DNA of 64,000 bases from an uncultured Oscillospiraceae bacterium (lineage in GTDB: Bacteria > Bacillota > Clostridia > Oscillospirales > Acutalibacteraceae), in the NCBI GenBank assembly GCA_900540535.1, contig UQGM01000002.1, positions 1-64,000 of the forward strand, read 5' to 3'. The position numbers and the translations under genes are program-made. This document shows positions 26,008-35,506 of the stretch, in pieces. The number at the start of each line of letters is the position of its first letter. The first letter of the stretch is position 1. The notes below the pieces were generated by a model. That model was not told the origin of the DNA, did not search any database, and was given only the letters and a program-made list of their open reading frames with translations.

Positions 26008-27969
26008 ATGAGAAGACTTCCAGCGGATTTTCCGTATTTCGCAATGGTTACATCTGCTTCTGTACTATTTGCAATATTTACAGCATTTTTAAATTGGCAG
26101 CTTGCCGTAATAGAATTTGTTGTAATTTTACTCTTTATTGCAGTAGCAGCTATAAGATATAAAAATAATATTGCTCTTCGCAATCGCACCCTTCACACGG
26201 TGGCAGAATATTTACAGCCGGGAGAAATTGATACGCTTCATGTTTTTCCGCTTCCGGTTGTTGTCTGCAATCGTTCTGGGGAAATTACGTGGTTCAATGA
26301 CCTATTTAAGGTACGTGTTTTAGGCGATGCAGAGCTTACTGATGACAGAATTGAGCAATTTACCTCTGGAATGAAAATTGATGAAATCAGAGGAATGGAC
26401 AGCGTTCCGGTAGAATACGGTGAAAGTTGCTATACTGTTTTTTCAAGCAAAATTGAATCCGGAAAAAACACATCGTTTGCTCTTTATTTTGTTGACGATA
26501 CAAATCTTAAAAAGCTTGCTGCCGATTATCGATATTCAAAACCGGTTGTTGTAAGAATAAATGTAGATAATGTAGATGAGGTTTTCAGAAACTTTAAAGA
26601 AAGCGATAAAGCAGCAATTTCCGGCGGAGTCGAAAAGCTTATAGAAAACTGGGCTTCAAATTTTGAAGCGGTCATGAGTAAAACGGAAAGCAACAAATTC
26701 GTAATAATAACTCAGGAAAGAGACCTTTCCAATATGATACAGGAAAGATTTTCGGTTCTCAAAGCAGTCCGTGAGTTTTCCTACGAAGGAAGAACCGGTA
26801 TAAGTCTCTCCATAGGCGTAGGAAGAGGCGATGGACTTGCTGAGTGCGATAAGTTCTCAAATCTTGCTCTCGATATGGCTCTTGGACGTGGCGGAGACCA
26901 GGCAGCAGTAAACACAAACGGAAAATATGAATTTTACGGCGGTGTTTCAGGCGGTACTGAAAGACGTTCACGTACAAAGAACCGAATTGTAGCCACTGCA
27001 ATAGGTGAGCTTTTAGAGGGCAGTGATAATATAATCGTCATGGGTCACCGTTTTGCTGATCTTGATGCTTTAGGCGCTGCAATAGGTATTCGTAAAGCTG
27101 CTGAGGTACTTGGAAAGCCGTCATATATTGCAATGTCAAGAAGTAAAACCTTGGCAAAGCCTCTTCTTGACAGACTGGATGCCTTGGGACAGGATGTTGT
27201 TATTTCTGAGGAAAGAGCTTTGGAGCTGCTGACTAAAAAATCACTTCTGATAATCGTCGATACTCACAGAGCAGATTTCGTTGAATATCCAGAAATTTAT
27301 CACAAAGCTGAAACTGTTGTTGTAATTGATCATCACAGGAAGAATGTTGATTTTATTTCAAATGCAGTTATATTTTTCCATAACCCCAATGCTTCTTCGG
27401 CATCGGAAATGGTAACCGAAATGCTGGCATATCTCACTTCTGACGGAACACGGCTTATTGATAAATTTGAAGCCGAAGCGCTTCTTTCAGGTATTATGCT
27501 TGATACAAGGAACTTCATTTTAAGAACTGGCGTGCAGACCTTTGAGGCTGCGGCATATTTGCGTGATCTCGGAGCAGATACTGTTTCAGTAAAACAGCTT
27601 TTTGCTAACACACTTGATGCATACAGGCAGAAAAATACTGTTGTCGCTTCTGCTGATATATACAGAGAATGTGCAATTGCAATTTCCGATGCTAAAAATG
27701 ACGATGTAAGAATTGTTTCTGCCCAGGCTGCAGATGAGCTGCTGAATATTGCCGGTGTAAAGGCGTCATTTGTCTTATTCAGTGCCGACTCAGTAGTTAA
27801 TATATCAGCTCGTTCTTTGGGCGATATCAATGTACAGATAATTATGGAAACCCTTGGCGGCGGCGGACACCAGACAATGGCTGCTGCTCAGCTCAAAGAA
27901 AAAACAATTGACGATGCAAAGGTTAGACTTTTGCAAGCGATTGATAAATTCTATCTTGAAAATGAATAA
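26008..27969 (+). CDS. gdpP: GdpP-type cyclic-di-AMP phosphodiesterase
   Basis: Hydrolyses c-di-AMP to pApA, controlling osmotic and wall homeostasis. 653 residues: two N-terminal membrane helices (about 12-52), a PAS-like segment, a degenerate GGDEF domain (about 175-315, lacking a GGDEF signature), then DHH (GHRFADLDALG near 346; DHH at about 441-443) and DHHA1 (GGGGHQTMAAAQ near 617). GGAGG precedes the ATG; 15 bp after rnj. Neighbours rplI and dnaB are the same as in Bacillus. Confidence 0.94.
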   Translation: MRRLPADFPYFAMVTSASVLFAIFTAFLNWQLAVIEFVVILLFIAVAAIRYKNNIALRNRTLHTVAEYLQPGEIDTLHVFPLPVVVCNRSGEITWFNDLFKVRVLGDAELTDDRIEQFTSGMKIDEIRGMDSVPVEYGESCYTVFSSKIESGKNTSFALYFVDDTNLKKLAADYRYSKPVVVRINVDNVDEVFRNFKESDKAAISGGVEKLIENWASNFEAVMSKTESNKFVIITQERDLSNMIQERFSVLKAVREFSYEGRTGISLSIGVGRGDGLAECDKFSNLALDMALGRGGDQAAVNTNGKYEFYGGVSGGTERRSRTKNRIVATAIGELLEGSDNIIVMGHRFADLDALGAAIGIRKAAEVLGKPSYIAMSRSKTLAKPLLDRLDALGQDVVISEERALELLTKKSLLIIVDTHRADFVEYPEIYHKAETVVVIDHHRKNVDFISNAVIFFHNPNASSASEMVTEMLAYLTSDGTRLIDKFEAEALLSGIMLDTRNFILRTGVQTFEAAAYLRDLGADTVSVKQLFANTLDAYRQKNTVVASADIYRECAIAISDAKNDDVRIVSAQAADELLNIAGVKASFVLFSADSVVNISARSLGDINVQIIMETLGGGGHQTMAAAQLKEKTIDDAKVRLLQAIDKFYLENE

Positions 27970-28002
27970 TTACAGCGGATTTAACCCGCAGGAGGTAAAC
28001 AT

Positions 28003-28449
28003 ATGGACGTAATTTTAAATGCAGATGTAAAAGGTCTTGGAAAGAAAGGCGAACTTGTTAAAACTTCAGACGGATATGCAAGAAATTTCCTTTTTCCCAG
28101 AAATCTTGCTGTTGAGGCAAATGCTCAGGCAATGACTGAACTTAAAAACCGTGAGCAGTCAAAGCAGCATAAAATAGATGTAGCTACTCAGCAGGCTAAA
28201 GAAGCCGCTGGAAAGCTTGATGGAAAGACAATTAAACTTACAGCAAAAGCCGGTAAAAACGGCAAGCTGTTCGGCTCAGTTACATCTAAAGAAATCGCAG
28301 AAAAAATTAAGACACAGTTTTCAATTGATATTAATAAGAGAAAAGTATCAGTTGAGGATATTAAAAATTTCGGAACATATACCGCTGAGGTAAAGCTGTA
28401 CACCGGAATTTCCGCAAAAGTATTTGTACAGGTAGGAGAACAGCAATAA
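28003..28449 (+). CDS. rplI: 50S ribosomal protein L9
   Basis: 148 residues. The N-terminal RNA-binding domain carries the L9 signature GKKGELVKTSDGYARNFL, followed by the long connecting helix and a C-terminal domain (LFGSVTSKEIAE). It binds 23S rRNA at the base of the L1 stalk. GGAGG lies 7-8 bases before the ATG. Located between gdpP and dnaB in one transcript. Confidence 0.97.
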   Translation: MDVILNADVKGLGKKGELVKTSDGYARNFLFPRNLAVEANAQAMTELKNREQSKQHKIDVATQQAKEAAGKLDGKTIKLTAKAGKNGKLFGSVTSKEIAEKIKTQFSIDINKRKVSVEDIKNFGTYTAEVKLYTGISAKVFVQVGEQQ

Positions 28450-28470
28450 TTTTCCGGGAGGAACTCTATT

Positions 28471-29859
28471 TTGGATAGCAATACAGTAATTTCAGAGTTT
28501 GACAGTCTCAGTATGCCTTTTAGTCTTGAGGCAGAACAGGCTGTACTTGGCTCTATACTTATAGATCCTCCTTGCCTTACAACAGTTATGGACTGTATTA
28601 AGGCAGAGCATTTTTATCTGCCTCAGCACAAAGCAATTTTTTCAATTTTAGTGAATATCGATGCAGTAGGAGGAAAGATTGACCCACTTATCGTTCTCGA
28701 AGCGCTAAAAAAGGAAAATATATATGACGAGGCGGGAGGAAAAACATATCTCTTTCAGCTTTCTCAAAGCGTACCCTCAACGGCAAATGTTGAAACATAT
28801 GCGAAAATCATAAGAGAGAAGTTTTATATACGTACTCTTATTACTGCTGCACGTGAGATTGAAGAATCTGCTGTCGCTCAGGAAGATACCGCAGATTTAC
28901 TCCTCGATAATGCTGAGCAGAAAATATATAATATCAGGCAGGGGAAGAGCACATCCGGACCTGCACAGATAGGCGATATAATTGTAAATGAAGTCTATGA
29001 CAGGCTTCAGAAGCTTAGTTCGCCTGACAGAGAGAAATATATCGGCTTCCCCACAGGTTTTTCCGATTTAGATAAAACTATTTCCGGTCTTAATAATTCG
29101 GACCTTATTATAATCGGTGCACGTCCTGCTATGGGTAAAACCAGCTTTGCACTGAATCTTGCGAGAAACGTTTCTTTGCTTGCTAAAAGGAAAGTTTTGT
29201 TTTTCTCACTGGAAATGACAAAGGCACAGCTTGCACAGCGTGTCCTTTCATCTGAAGCAAATGTTGACAGTATGAAAATGCGATCAGGTGAGCTTTCTGA
29301 GGACGAGTGGGTAAGAATAGGCACAGCAACCTCTGTACTCAATGACTGCCCGCTTTATTTTGATGATACATCAAATATCACAGTTCCTGAAATGAAAGCC
29401 AGAATACGCCGTATGAAAGATGTCGAATGCGTAATAATCGACTATCTTCAGCTTATGAAATCAGGTACAAGAGTAGAAAGCCGTGTTCAGGAAGTTTCTG
29501 AAATAACCCGAGGACTTAAACTGATGGCAAAGGATTTGGATATTCCGGTTATAACCTGCGCTCAGCTTGCCAGAGGTACTGAGGGCAGAGGAAAATCTCA
29601 CCGTCCTCAGCTTGCAGACCTTCGTGAATCCGGTTCAATTGAGCAGGATGCTGATATTGTTATGATGCTTTACCGTCCGGATTACTATAAGGAGGGGGAT
29701 GAAACTCCGCCTGATGATACAGATGATGAGCATATTCCTAATCTTACGCAGCTTATAGTCTGTAAAAACCGTCATGGTCCTGTACATGATGTAAATCTTA
29801 TTTTCAATCCTGATAATACACGTTTCACATCTATGGAGAAAATGCGTAATGATATGTAA
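28471..29859 (+). CDS. dnaB: Replicative DNA helicase DnaB (Bacillus DnaC)
   Basis: The hexameric fork helicase. 462 residues: N-terminal DnaB_N domain (MPFSLEAEQAVLGS...), linker, RecA-like motor with Walker A ARPAMGKTSF (near 217-226), Walker B CVIIDYLQLM and the arginine-finger region. No intein is present. The start is TTG at 28471 with GGGAGG about 11 bases upstream. It overlaps tilS by 11 bp. Confidence 0.97.
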   Translation: MDSNTVISEFDSLSMPFSLEAEQAVLGSILIDPPCLTTVMDCIKAEHFYLPQHKAIFSILVNIDAVGGKIDPLIVLEALKKENIYDEAGGKTYLFQLSQSVPSTANVETYAKIIREKFYIRTLITAAREIEESAVAQEDTADLLLDNAEQKIYNIRQGKSTSGPAQIGDIIVNEVYDRLQKLSSPDREKYIGFPTGFSDLDKTISGLNNSDLIIIGARPAMGKTSFALNLARNVSLLAKRKVLFFSLEMTKAQLAQRVLSSEANVDSMKMRSGELSEDEWVRIGTATSVLNDCPLYFDDTSNITVPEMKARIRRMKDVECVIIDYLQLMKSGTRVESRVQEVSEITRGLKLMAKDLDIPVITCAQLARGTEGRGKSHRPQLADLRESGSIEQDADIVMMLYRPDYYKEGDETPPDDTDDEHIPNLTQLIVCKNRHGPVHDVNLIFNPDNTRFTSMEKMRNDM

Positions 29860-31189
29860 AATTAAGAGTGCCATTGAGAAATTTTCCATGATTAAAAAGG
29901 GCGACAGTGTAATTGTTGCTCTTTCAGGAGGCGCAGACTCAATGGCGCTTGCCTTTTTTTTAAATTCGGTAAAAGATGAATATGGTATAACTCTTAGCGC
30001 TGCACATGTTAACCATGGTATCAGAGGTGCATCAGCCGATGCTGATGAAGCTTTTGTAAAAAGCTTTTGTGAAAAGAACGGAATTTCTCTTCACGTATTG
30101 CACGCCGATATTCCCAAGATTGCTTCTGAAACAGGAGAGACACACGAGGAGTGCGGAAGACGTATAAGGTACGAATTTTTCGAGTCCATTGATAAAACTT
30201 CTCTGATTGCTACGGCACACAATTTAAACGATAATGCCGAAACGCTGCTTTTTCGCATAGCAAGAGGCACTGGACTTAGAGGAATGTGCTCCATTCCTCC
30301 TGTAAGAGGCAGAATAATAAGACCTCTTATTGAATGTTCACGAGAGGAAATCGAAAAATATTGCAGTGAAAATAAAATTTCCTATGTAACAGACGAAACC
30401 AATCTTTCAGATGAGTACACGAGGAATTATATAAGGCATGAAATTTTACCGCTTTTTGAAAAAATAAATCCGTCTTTTCTCGTTTCGGCTAATAGGCTTA
30501 TTGACACAGTAAGAGAAGATGAAGCATTTTTAAGTCAACAGGCTCATTTACTTTTTAAGAAATGCGAAAATAGTGGCAAATATTCAGTGACAGATTTAAA
30601 AGATGCTCCTGAATGTATTCTTAAACGAACAACAGCTATTATTATCGAAAAAGAAACAGGTATGAAACCCGAGAGCAGCCACATAAACGATATAGTTGAT
30701 ATAATAAAAAACGGCGGCCGTGTACAAATTTGCGGCGCAGCGAATTTCAGAGTAAGAAAAGGTTTTCTGGAAAAATTTTCTTCTAATGAAGAAAATGAGG
30801 ATTACAGCCTTTATTTGACAGAGGGATGTACCGAATTTTCATCATATTTCGTAAACGCAAGCATTATTTACAAAAAGGATTTAACTGATACACAAAAAAT
30901 TCACAAACAGATGTTGGATATTTTCATGGATTGTGATAAAATAATCGGGAAACTCGTAGTAAGAAATAAACGAAGCGGAGACACATTTTCTCCTTCAGGA
31001 TTTAACGGAAGCAAAAAACTCAAGAAGATGTTTCAGGAGAAGGGTATTCCGCCTGAGAAAAGGAGTTCTTATCCGGTAATCTGCGACGATTTTGGAATTG
31101 TTGCTGTTCCGGGCTTCGGAGTTTCTAAACGTGTTTATGTTGATTCCGATTCACAGAGAATTTGGAAAGTGAACTTTAGGGGGCTATGA
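29849..31189 (+). CDS. tilS: tRNA(Ile)-lysidine synthetase
   Basis: Converts C34 of the CAU-anticodon tRNA-Ile to lysidine using ATP and lysine; essential for AUA decoding. 446 residues: PP-loop ATPase motif SGGADSMAL (about 26-34), HVNHGIRG, ATAHNLNDNAET and RNYIRHEILP, then a middle domain and the C-terminal TilS domain (RSGDTFSPSGFNGSKKLKKMF). It overlaps dnaB by 11 bp and hpt slightly; tilS-hpt-ftsH is a conserved Firmicutes order. Confidence 0.95.
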   Translation: MICKIKSAIEKFSMIKKGDSVIVALSGGADSMALAFFLNSVKDEYGITLSAAHVNHGIRGASADADEAFVKSFCEKNGISLHVLHADIPKIASETGETHEECGRRIRYEFFESIDKTSLIATAHNLNDNAETLLFRIARGTGLRGMCSIPPVRGRIIRPLIECSREEIEKYCSENKISYVTDETNLSDEYTRNYIRHEILPLFEKINPSFLVSANRLIDTVREDEAFLSQQAHLLFKKCENSGKYSVTDLKDAPECILKRTTAIIIEKETGMKPESSHINDIVDIIKNGGRVQICGAANFRVRKGFLEKFSSNEENEDYSLYLTEGCTEFSSYFVNASIIYKKDLTDTQKIHKQMLDIFMDCDKIIGKLVVRNKRSGDTFSPSGFNGSKKLKKMFQEKGIPPEKRSSYPVICDDFGIVAVPGFGVSKRVYVDSDSQRIWKVNFRGL

Positions 31190-31191
31190 GT

Positions 31192-31731
31192 ATGGAGAAA
31201 GATATAGAAAAAGTTCTTATCTCAGAGGAAGAGATAAAAAAGATTGTCAGCGATTTAGGCGCTCGCATAAGTGAAGACTATAAAGACAAAAATCTTCTTA
31301 TGGTAAGCGTTCTTAAGGGTTCGGTTGTTTTTATGGCAGATTTAATGCGTGCTGTAACTATACCGTGCCGAATAGATTTCATGTCTGTTTCAAGTTACGG
31401 CTCAGGAGCTAAAACATCCGGAGTTGTAAAAATCATTAAAGATTTGGATTTAAACCTTGAGGGTTACGATCTGCTTGTTGTCGAGGATATTTTAGACAGC
31501 GGCAAAACTCTTGATTACCTTTTAAAGGTGCTTAAACAGAGAAATCCTTCAAGCATTAGAATCTGCACTTTCCTCGATAAGCCTGAGAGACGTCAGGTCG
31601 ATCTGTTTGCTGACTATTCCGGCACAACTGTTCCAGATGAATTTGTTGTTGGTTATGGTCTTGATTATGATGAAAAATACCGCAACCTTCCATATGTAGG
31701 TGCGTTAAAGCGTTCGGTTTATTCCGACTGA
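31192..31731 (+). CDS. hpt: Hypoxanthine phosphoribosyltransferase
   Basis: Salvages hypoxanthine and guanine to IMP/GMP with PRPP. About 179 residues. The PRPP-binding motif is VVEDILDSGKTL, and the flexible loop segment SVSSYGSG and the purine-binding DEFVVGYGLDY are present. I prefer the ATG at 31192 because AGGGGG ends 8 bases before it; the ATG at 31186, which overlaps the tilS stop, is only 2 bases from it. ftsH follows 19 bp downstream. Confidence 0.94.
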   Translation: MEKDIEKVLISEEEIKKIVSDLGARISEDYKDKNLLMVSVLKGSVVFMADLMRAVTIPCRIDFMSVSSYGSGAKTSGVVKIIKDLDLNLEGYDLLVVEDILDSGKTLDYLLKVLKQRNPSSIRICTFLDKPERRQVDLFADYSGTTVPDEFVVGYGLDYDEKYRNLPYVGALKRSVYSD

Positions 31732-31750
31732 TAAGGAGCGTGTTTGATAC

Positions 31751-33751
31751 TTGGATAATAACAACAATAACAACAATAAAAATCCAAATTCAAAAAGCTG
31801 GCTTGCTTATTTGCCATATATTCTGCTTCCGATTCTGCTGATTTCTTCAATCGGCATTTTTGCCGGAACTCAGCAGCAGCCAAAGGATAAAACGGAATAT
31901 TATGAGATAATTCAGCTTTTTGACGAAGGCAAGATAACAAAGTACAGTCTCAATCTTGCTTCAGGAGTTTTGGAGTATCAGGTCGCAGGAAGCGAAGAAG
32001 AGCAAAAATATACTGTTCCAAATGTGAACATATTTGTGGAAGACGTTCATGAACTTGTACGAAATTACAACGCAGAACATCCTGATGCTCCAATTAAGGA
32101 AGATTTGATTCGTGGTGCTACAAGCTCATGGATAACCAATCTGCTTCCAATGCTCATAATTACGATTGTTCTCATTGTTGCATTTTCACTCATTGCTAAA
32201 AAAATGAATCAGACAATGACAAATGAGACAAACCGTACTTTTGGATTTGGTAAAGCAAGAGTAAAACAGGCAAAAGATGAAAAGCGCAAGACAACATTTG
32301 ACGATGTAGCAGGTGCTGATGAAGAAAAGGAAGAACTTCAGGAAATTGTTGAGTTTCTGAAAAATCCCGGTAAGTTTACCGAAATCGGCGCAAGAATTAC
32401 CAAAGGCGTACTTTTAGTTGGCCCTCCCGGTACCGGTAAAACTCTTATTGCAAGAGCTGTTGCCGGCGAAGCAAATGTTCCGTTCTTCTCAATATCCGGT
32501 TCTGACTTCGTTGAAATGTACGTAGGTGTCGGTGCTTCACGAGTTAGAGACCTTTTTGAGCAGGCTAAAAAGAATTCTCCTGCAATTATATTTATTGATG
32601 AAATCGATGCCGTTGGTCGTCACCGTGGTGCCGGAATGGGCGGCGGTCACGATGAACGTGAACAGACCCTTAACCAGTTGCTTGTTGAAATGGACGGCTT
32701 TGGTGCAAATGAAGGCGTAATTATTATTGCGGCTACTAACCGTCCTGATATACTTGACCCGGCTCTTCTTCGTCCGGGACGTTTTGACAGACAGATTACT
32801 GTTGGTTATCCCGATCTTGCAGGACGTGAGGCCATACTCAAGGTTCATGCTAAGGGTAAGCCCCTCGCTCCTGATGTAGATCTTCATACTATTGCATGTT
32901 CAACAGCAGGCTTTACAGGTGCTGATCTATCAAACCTTCTTAATGAAGCTGCCCTCCTTGCTGCAAGAAGGGGACTTAAGGCTATCACCATGAAGGAAAT
33001 CCGTGATGCAACAATCAAAGTTATGGTCGGTACTGAGAAAAAATCTCATAAGCTTACTGATCATGAGAAGAAACTCACTGCTTTCCATGAAGCTGGTCAT
33101 GCAGTATCCTCATTCTTCCTTAAGTACACTGACCCCGTACAGGAGATTTCTATAATCCCGAGAGGCATGGCAGGAGGATATACACTGTATGTTCCTACTG
33201 ACGATAAGAGCTATAGTTCAAAGAACCGTATGCTCGATGAACTTGTATCTCTTCTCGGCGGTCGTGTTGCTGAAAGCATAGTTTTAGGTGATGTTTCTAC
33301 CGGTGCTTCCAATGATATTGAAAGAGCTACCGAAATTGCAAGAAAGATGGTCACCAAATACGGTATGAGTGATAAGCTCGGTCCTATTGCTTTCGGTCAG
33401 GGAAATGATGAAGTATTCCTTGGTAAGGATTATTCACATATGCGCAATTATTCAGAAAACACAGCAGCTGAGATCGATAATGAAATCAACGCTATCATAA
33501 CTGCCGCATATGACAGATGCAGAAAGATTCTTACTGAGCATATGGATAAACTCAATGCAGCAGCTGAGTATCTTATCAATAAAGAGAAAATGGATGGTAA
33601 GGTCTTCAGCGCCATTATGAACGGTGAAGAAATCGAAGAAAAGGAAGAGGATGTAAACGTTCAGAACAGCACAAACGCTGAATCTGAAATAAAGGATATC
33701 CCTGCAAGCGATGATAATTCATCATCTTCCAATAACACTCAAGACAATTAA
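31751..33751 (+). CDS. ftsH: ATP-dependent zinc metalloprotease FtsH
   Basis: Membrane AAA+ protease for quality control of membrane and regulatory proteins. 666 residues: an Asn-rich N-tail, membrane helix (about 18-36), periplasmic-side domain, second helix (about 127-150), AAA domain with GPPGTGKT and IDEIDAVG, and M41 protease domain with zinc site HEAGH (about 446-450) and third ligand Asp in the VSTGASND region. The start is TTG at 31751, with AAGGAGCG about 10 bases upstream. The first codons are a near-perfect AAT/AAC run giving seven Asn residues. The C-terminal tail is acidic and Ser/Asn-rich. Confidence 0.96.
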   Translation: MDNNNNNNNKNPNSKSWLAYLPYILLPILLISSIGIFAGTQQQPKDKTEYYEIIQLFDEGKITKYSLNLASGVLEYQVAGSEEEQKYTVPNVNIFVEDVHELVRNYNAEHPDAPIKEDLIRGATSSWITNLLPMLIITIVLIVAFSLIAKKMNQTMTNETNRTFGFGKARVKQAKDEKRKTTFDDVAGADEEKEELQEIVEFLKNPGKFTEIGARITKGVLLVGPPGTGKTLIARAVAGEANVPFFSISGSDFVEMYVGVGASRVRDLFEQAKKNSPAIIFIDEIDAVGRHRGAGMGGGHDEREQTLNQLLVEMDGFGANEGVIIIAATNRPDILDPALLRPGRFDRQITVGYPDLAGREAILKVHAKGKPLAPDVDLHTIACSTAGFTGADLSNLLNEAALLAARRGLKAITMKEIRDATIKVMVGTEKKSHKLTDHEKKLTAFHEAGHAVSSFFLKYTDPVQEISIIPRGMAGGYTLYVPTDDKSYSSKNRMLDELVSLLGGRVAESIVLGDVSTGASNDIERATEIARKMVTKYGMSDKLGPIAFGQGNDEVFLGKDYSHMRNYSENTAAEIDNEINAIITAAYDRCRKILTEHMDKLNAAAEYLINKEKMDGKVFSAIMNGEEIEEKEEDVNVQNSTNAESEIKDIPASDDNSSSSNNTQDN

Positions 33752-33771
33752 AACATTATAATGTTATATGT

Positions 33772-33813
33772 AACCGGTAGTCGGATTTGCTTATTGTAAT
33801 CCAGCTGCCGGTT
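33772..33813 (+). terminator. Terminator after ftsH
   Basis: A 16-bp imperfect stem (AACCGGTAGTCGGATT with AATCCAGCTGCCGGTT; two G-U pairs and one mismatch) around a 10-nt loop, followed by TGCTATTATA. The T-run is poor, but the stem is strong. Confidence 0.6.
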
Positions 33814-33854
33814 TGCTATTATATAATCAAAATTTGCTATAAAAAGGTGGAAAC

Positions 33855-34799
33855 ATGGAGTTTTTATCGAAAACAATTCTCGAAAATTTTCAAACCAGAA
33901 AGACTAAAGTTCAAAAAGCACAATTCATTAAATTTTTAGTATCGGAATTAGATAAAAATGGAATCAATGCGAATATTGAAGAAAGCGGATCTTTAATTAA
34001 AAGCCGCAATATTGTTGTAGGTAATGTTTCAAAAGCAAAAGTCATTTTCACAGCACATTACGATACTGCTCCAAAGCTCCCATTTCCTAATTTTATCACC
34101 CCCAAAAATCTACTATTTTACATTTTCTATCAAATTCTTATTTTGCTGCCGCTTTTCCTTATGTGTTTTTTGGTTTCTTTTATATCTATGATTTTGTTTG
34201 AAAATGTATTAATTGCATATTTCATATGTATATTTTTAGCTTTTGGATTTACATATCTAATTATGTTTGGCAAAGAAAATAAAAGCACCGCCAATGACAA
34301 CACTTCTGGAATTATAACTCTGTGTGAAATAATGCTTAATATGACAGAGGATGAACTCGCCATAACAGCTTTTGTATTTTTTGATAATGAAGAGCTGGGA
34401 CTAATCGGCTCATCCGCATTTGCCAAAAAGCACAGAGAAGAAATCAAGAATAAAATTGTCATAAATTTCGACTGTGTTTCTGACGGTGAAACAATGATGT
34501 TTGCTGTCAATGGTGCTGCAAGAAAGAATTATGCAGATATAATAGCTTCTGCTTACACTACCTATGATGATTATAAAGTAAAGCCATTCATTACAAAAGC
34601 TCTTACAACTTTTTATCCGTCTGATCAAATGAATTTTCCTGTAAATATCGGAGTGGCTGCTCTAAAGCGTAAAAGATTTTTAGGATATTATTTGGACAGG
34701 ATACATACAAAACATGATACAATTTTCAGAGAAGAAAATATAGGATATTTGATTAAATCATCTATAAAATTTGTCAAATTTCTTTCTTCAAATGACTAA
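33855..34799 (+). CDS. M28-family metallopeptidase with membrane hairpin insert
   Basis: 314 residues. Zinc aminopeptidase ligands are visible in order: His68/Asp70 (TAHYDT), Asp148 (ANDNTSG), Glu179-Glu180 (FFDNEELG), Asp206 (INFDCVSDG) and a C-terminal His in HTKHDT. Between the first and second ligand motifs (about 86-138) lie two long hydrophobic helices, so the protein should sit in the membrane with its catalytic domain on one side. No signal peptide. AAGGTGG precedes the ATG. Substrate unknown; stands alone after the ftsH terminator. Confidence 0.82.
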   Translation: MEFLSKTILENFQTRKTKVQKAQFIKFLVSELDKNGINANIEESGSLIKSRNIVVGNVSKAKVIFTAHYDTAPKLPFPNFITPKNLLFYIFYQILILLPLFLMCFLVSFISMILFENVLIAYFICIFLAFGFTYLIMFGKENKSTANDNTSGIITLCEIMLNMTEDELAITAFVFFDNEELGLIGSSAFAKKHREEIKNKIVINFDCVSDGETMMFAVNGAARKNYADIIASAYTTYDDYKVKPFITKALTTFYPSDQMNFPVNIGVAALKRKRFLGYYLDRIHTKHDTIFREENIGYLIKSSIKFVKFLSSND

Positions 34800-34874
34800 A
34801 CATTGAAATTGGTGTGAATTATAACAAAACTGTTAATTTTCATCGGTGTTTTTGTAACATTTCTTTATTCTTTA

Positions 34875-34902
34875 TTGAAAAAATTTTTTCAAGTGATATT
34901 CT
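34875..34902 (+). promoter_or_regulatory. Possible promoter for the BilS-like flavodoxin gene
   Basis: TTGAAA (34875-34880), 16 bp, TATTCT (34897-34902) with TG one base upstream of the -10. It is moderate only, since the sequence around is a long A/T tract. Confidence 0.35.
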
Positions 34903-34931
34903 TTAAAGAAAAAAGAAAGGTAATAAGTTGC

Positions 34932-35438
34932 ATGAAAATATCAATTGTTTATTCAAGTAAAACCGGAAATACACTTTCAGTTGCAGAGAAAATCAAGGAT
35001 ACAATCGGATGTGTTGAATATTTTGGTAATCCCTGTAATGAAGCAGCCGATGCGGATTTGATTTTTGTTGGATTTTGGACAGATAAAGGAAAATGCAGTA
35101 AGGGAATAGAGGATTTTCTCCATACGCTTCATGGCAAAACAATCGCACTGTTTGGAACAGCTGGTTTCGGCGGAGATAAGAGCTATTTTGACAGAATACT
35201 TTCAGCTGTTAAAAGTGAAATTTCATCAGACAATAAGATCGTCGATGGTTTCATGTGCCAGGGACGTATGCCTCAGGCAGTAAGAGAAAGATATGAAAAA
35301 ATGCTGGCAAAAGATCCCAATAATATGCAGTTTACTGCATTAATAAATAATTTCGACTCTGCTCTTATGCATCCTGATGACAACGATTACAGGAATGCAG
35401 AAATATGGGCTAAGCATATTTTATCTGAAAATAATTAA
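34932..35438 (+). CDS. Flavodoxin-family protein (Flavodoxin_4, BilS-like)
   Basis: 168 residues from the ATG at 34932; an in-frame upstream start (34875) would add an unlikely basic tail. FMN phosphate loop SSKTGNT at the N-terminus, then the blocks FVGFWTDKG, LFGTAGFGG and MCQGRMP that mark the BilS-like branch. BilS is the flavodoxin partner of the bilirubin reductase BilR in gut anaerobes; no BilR-like gene is in this window, so a role in bilirubin reduction is not supported here. GAAAGG precedes the start. Probably its own transcript. Confidence 0.78.
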   Translation: MKISIVYSSKTGNTLSVAEKIKDTIGCVEYFGNPCNEAADADLIFVGFWTDKGKCSKGIEDFLHTLHGKTIALFGTAGFGGDKSYFDRILSAVKSEISSDNKIVDGFMCQGRMPQAVRERYEKMLAKDPNNMQFTALINNFDSALMHPDDNDYRNAEIWAKHILSENN

Positions 35439-35506
35439 ATTGTTTTTCAGTTTGCAGATTTAATTTATATACAAGCTGCATATGCTTATAAACAGGAGGC
35501 GAGATT

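Noticed and set aside
31751..31795. CRISPR-like or tandem repeat array at the ftsH start
   Set aside because: It is a short AAT/AAC codon run within a coding sequence, with no spacers. No CRISPR array or cas gene was seen anywhere in the window.
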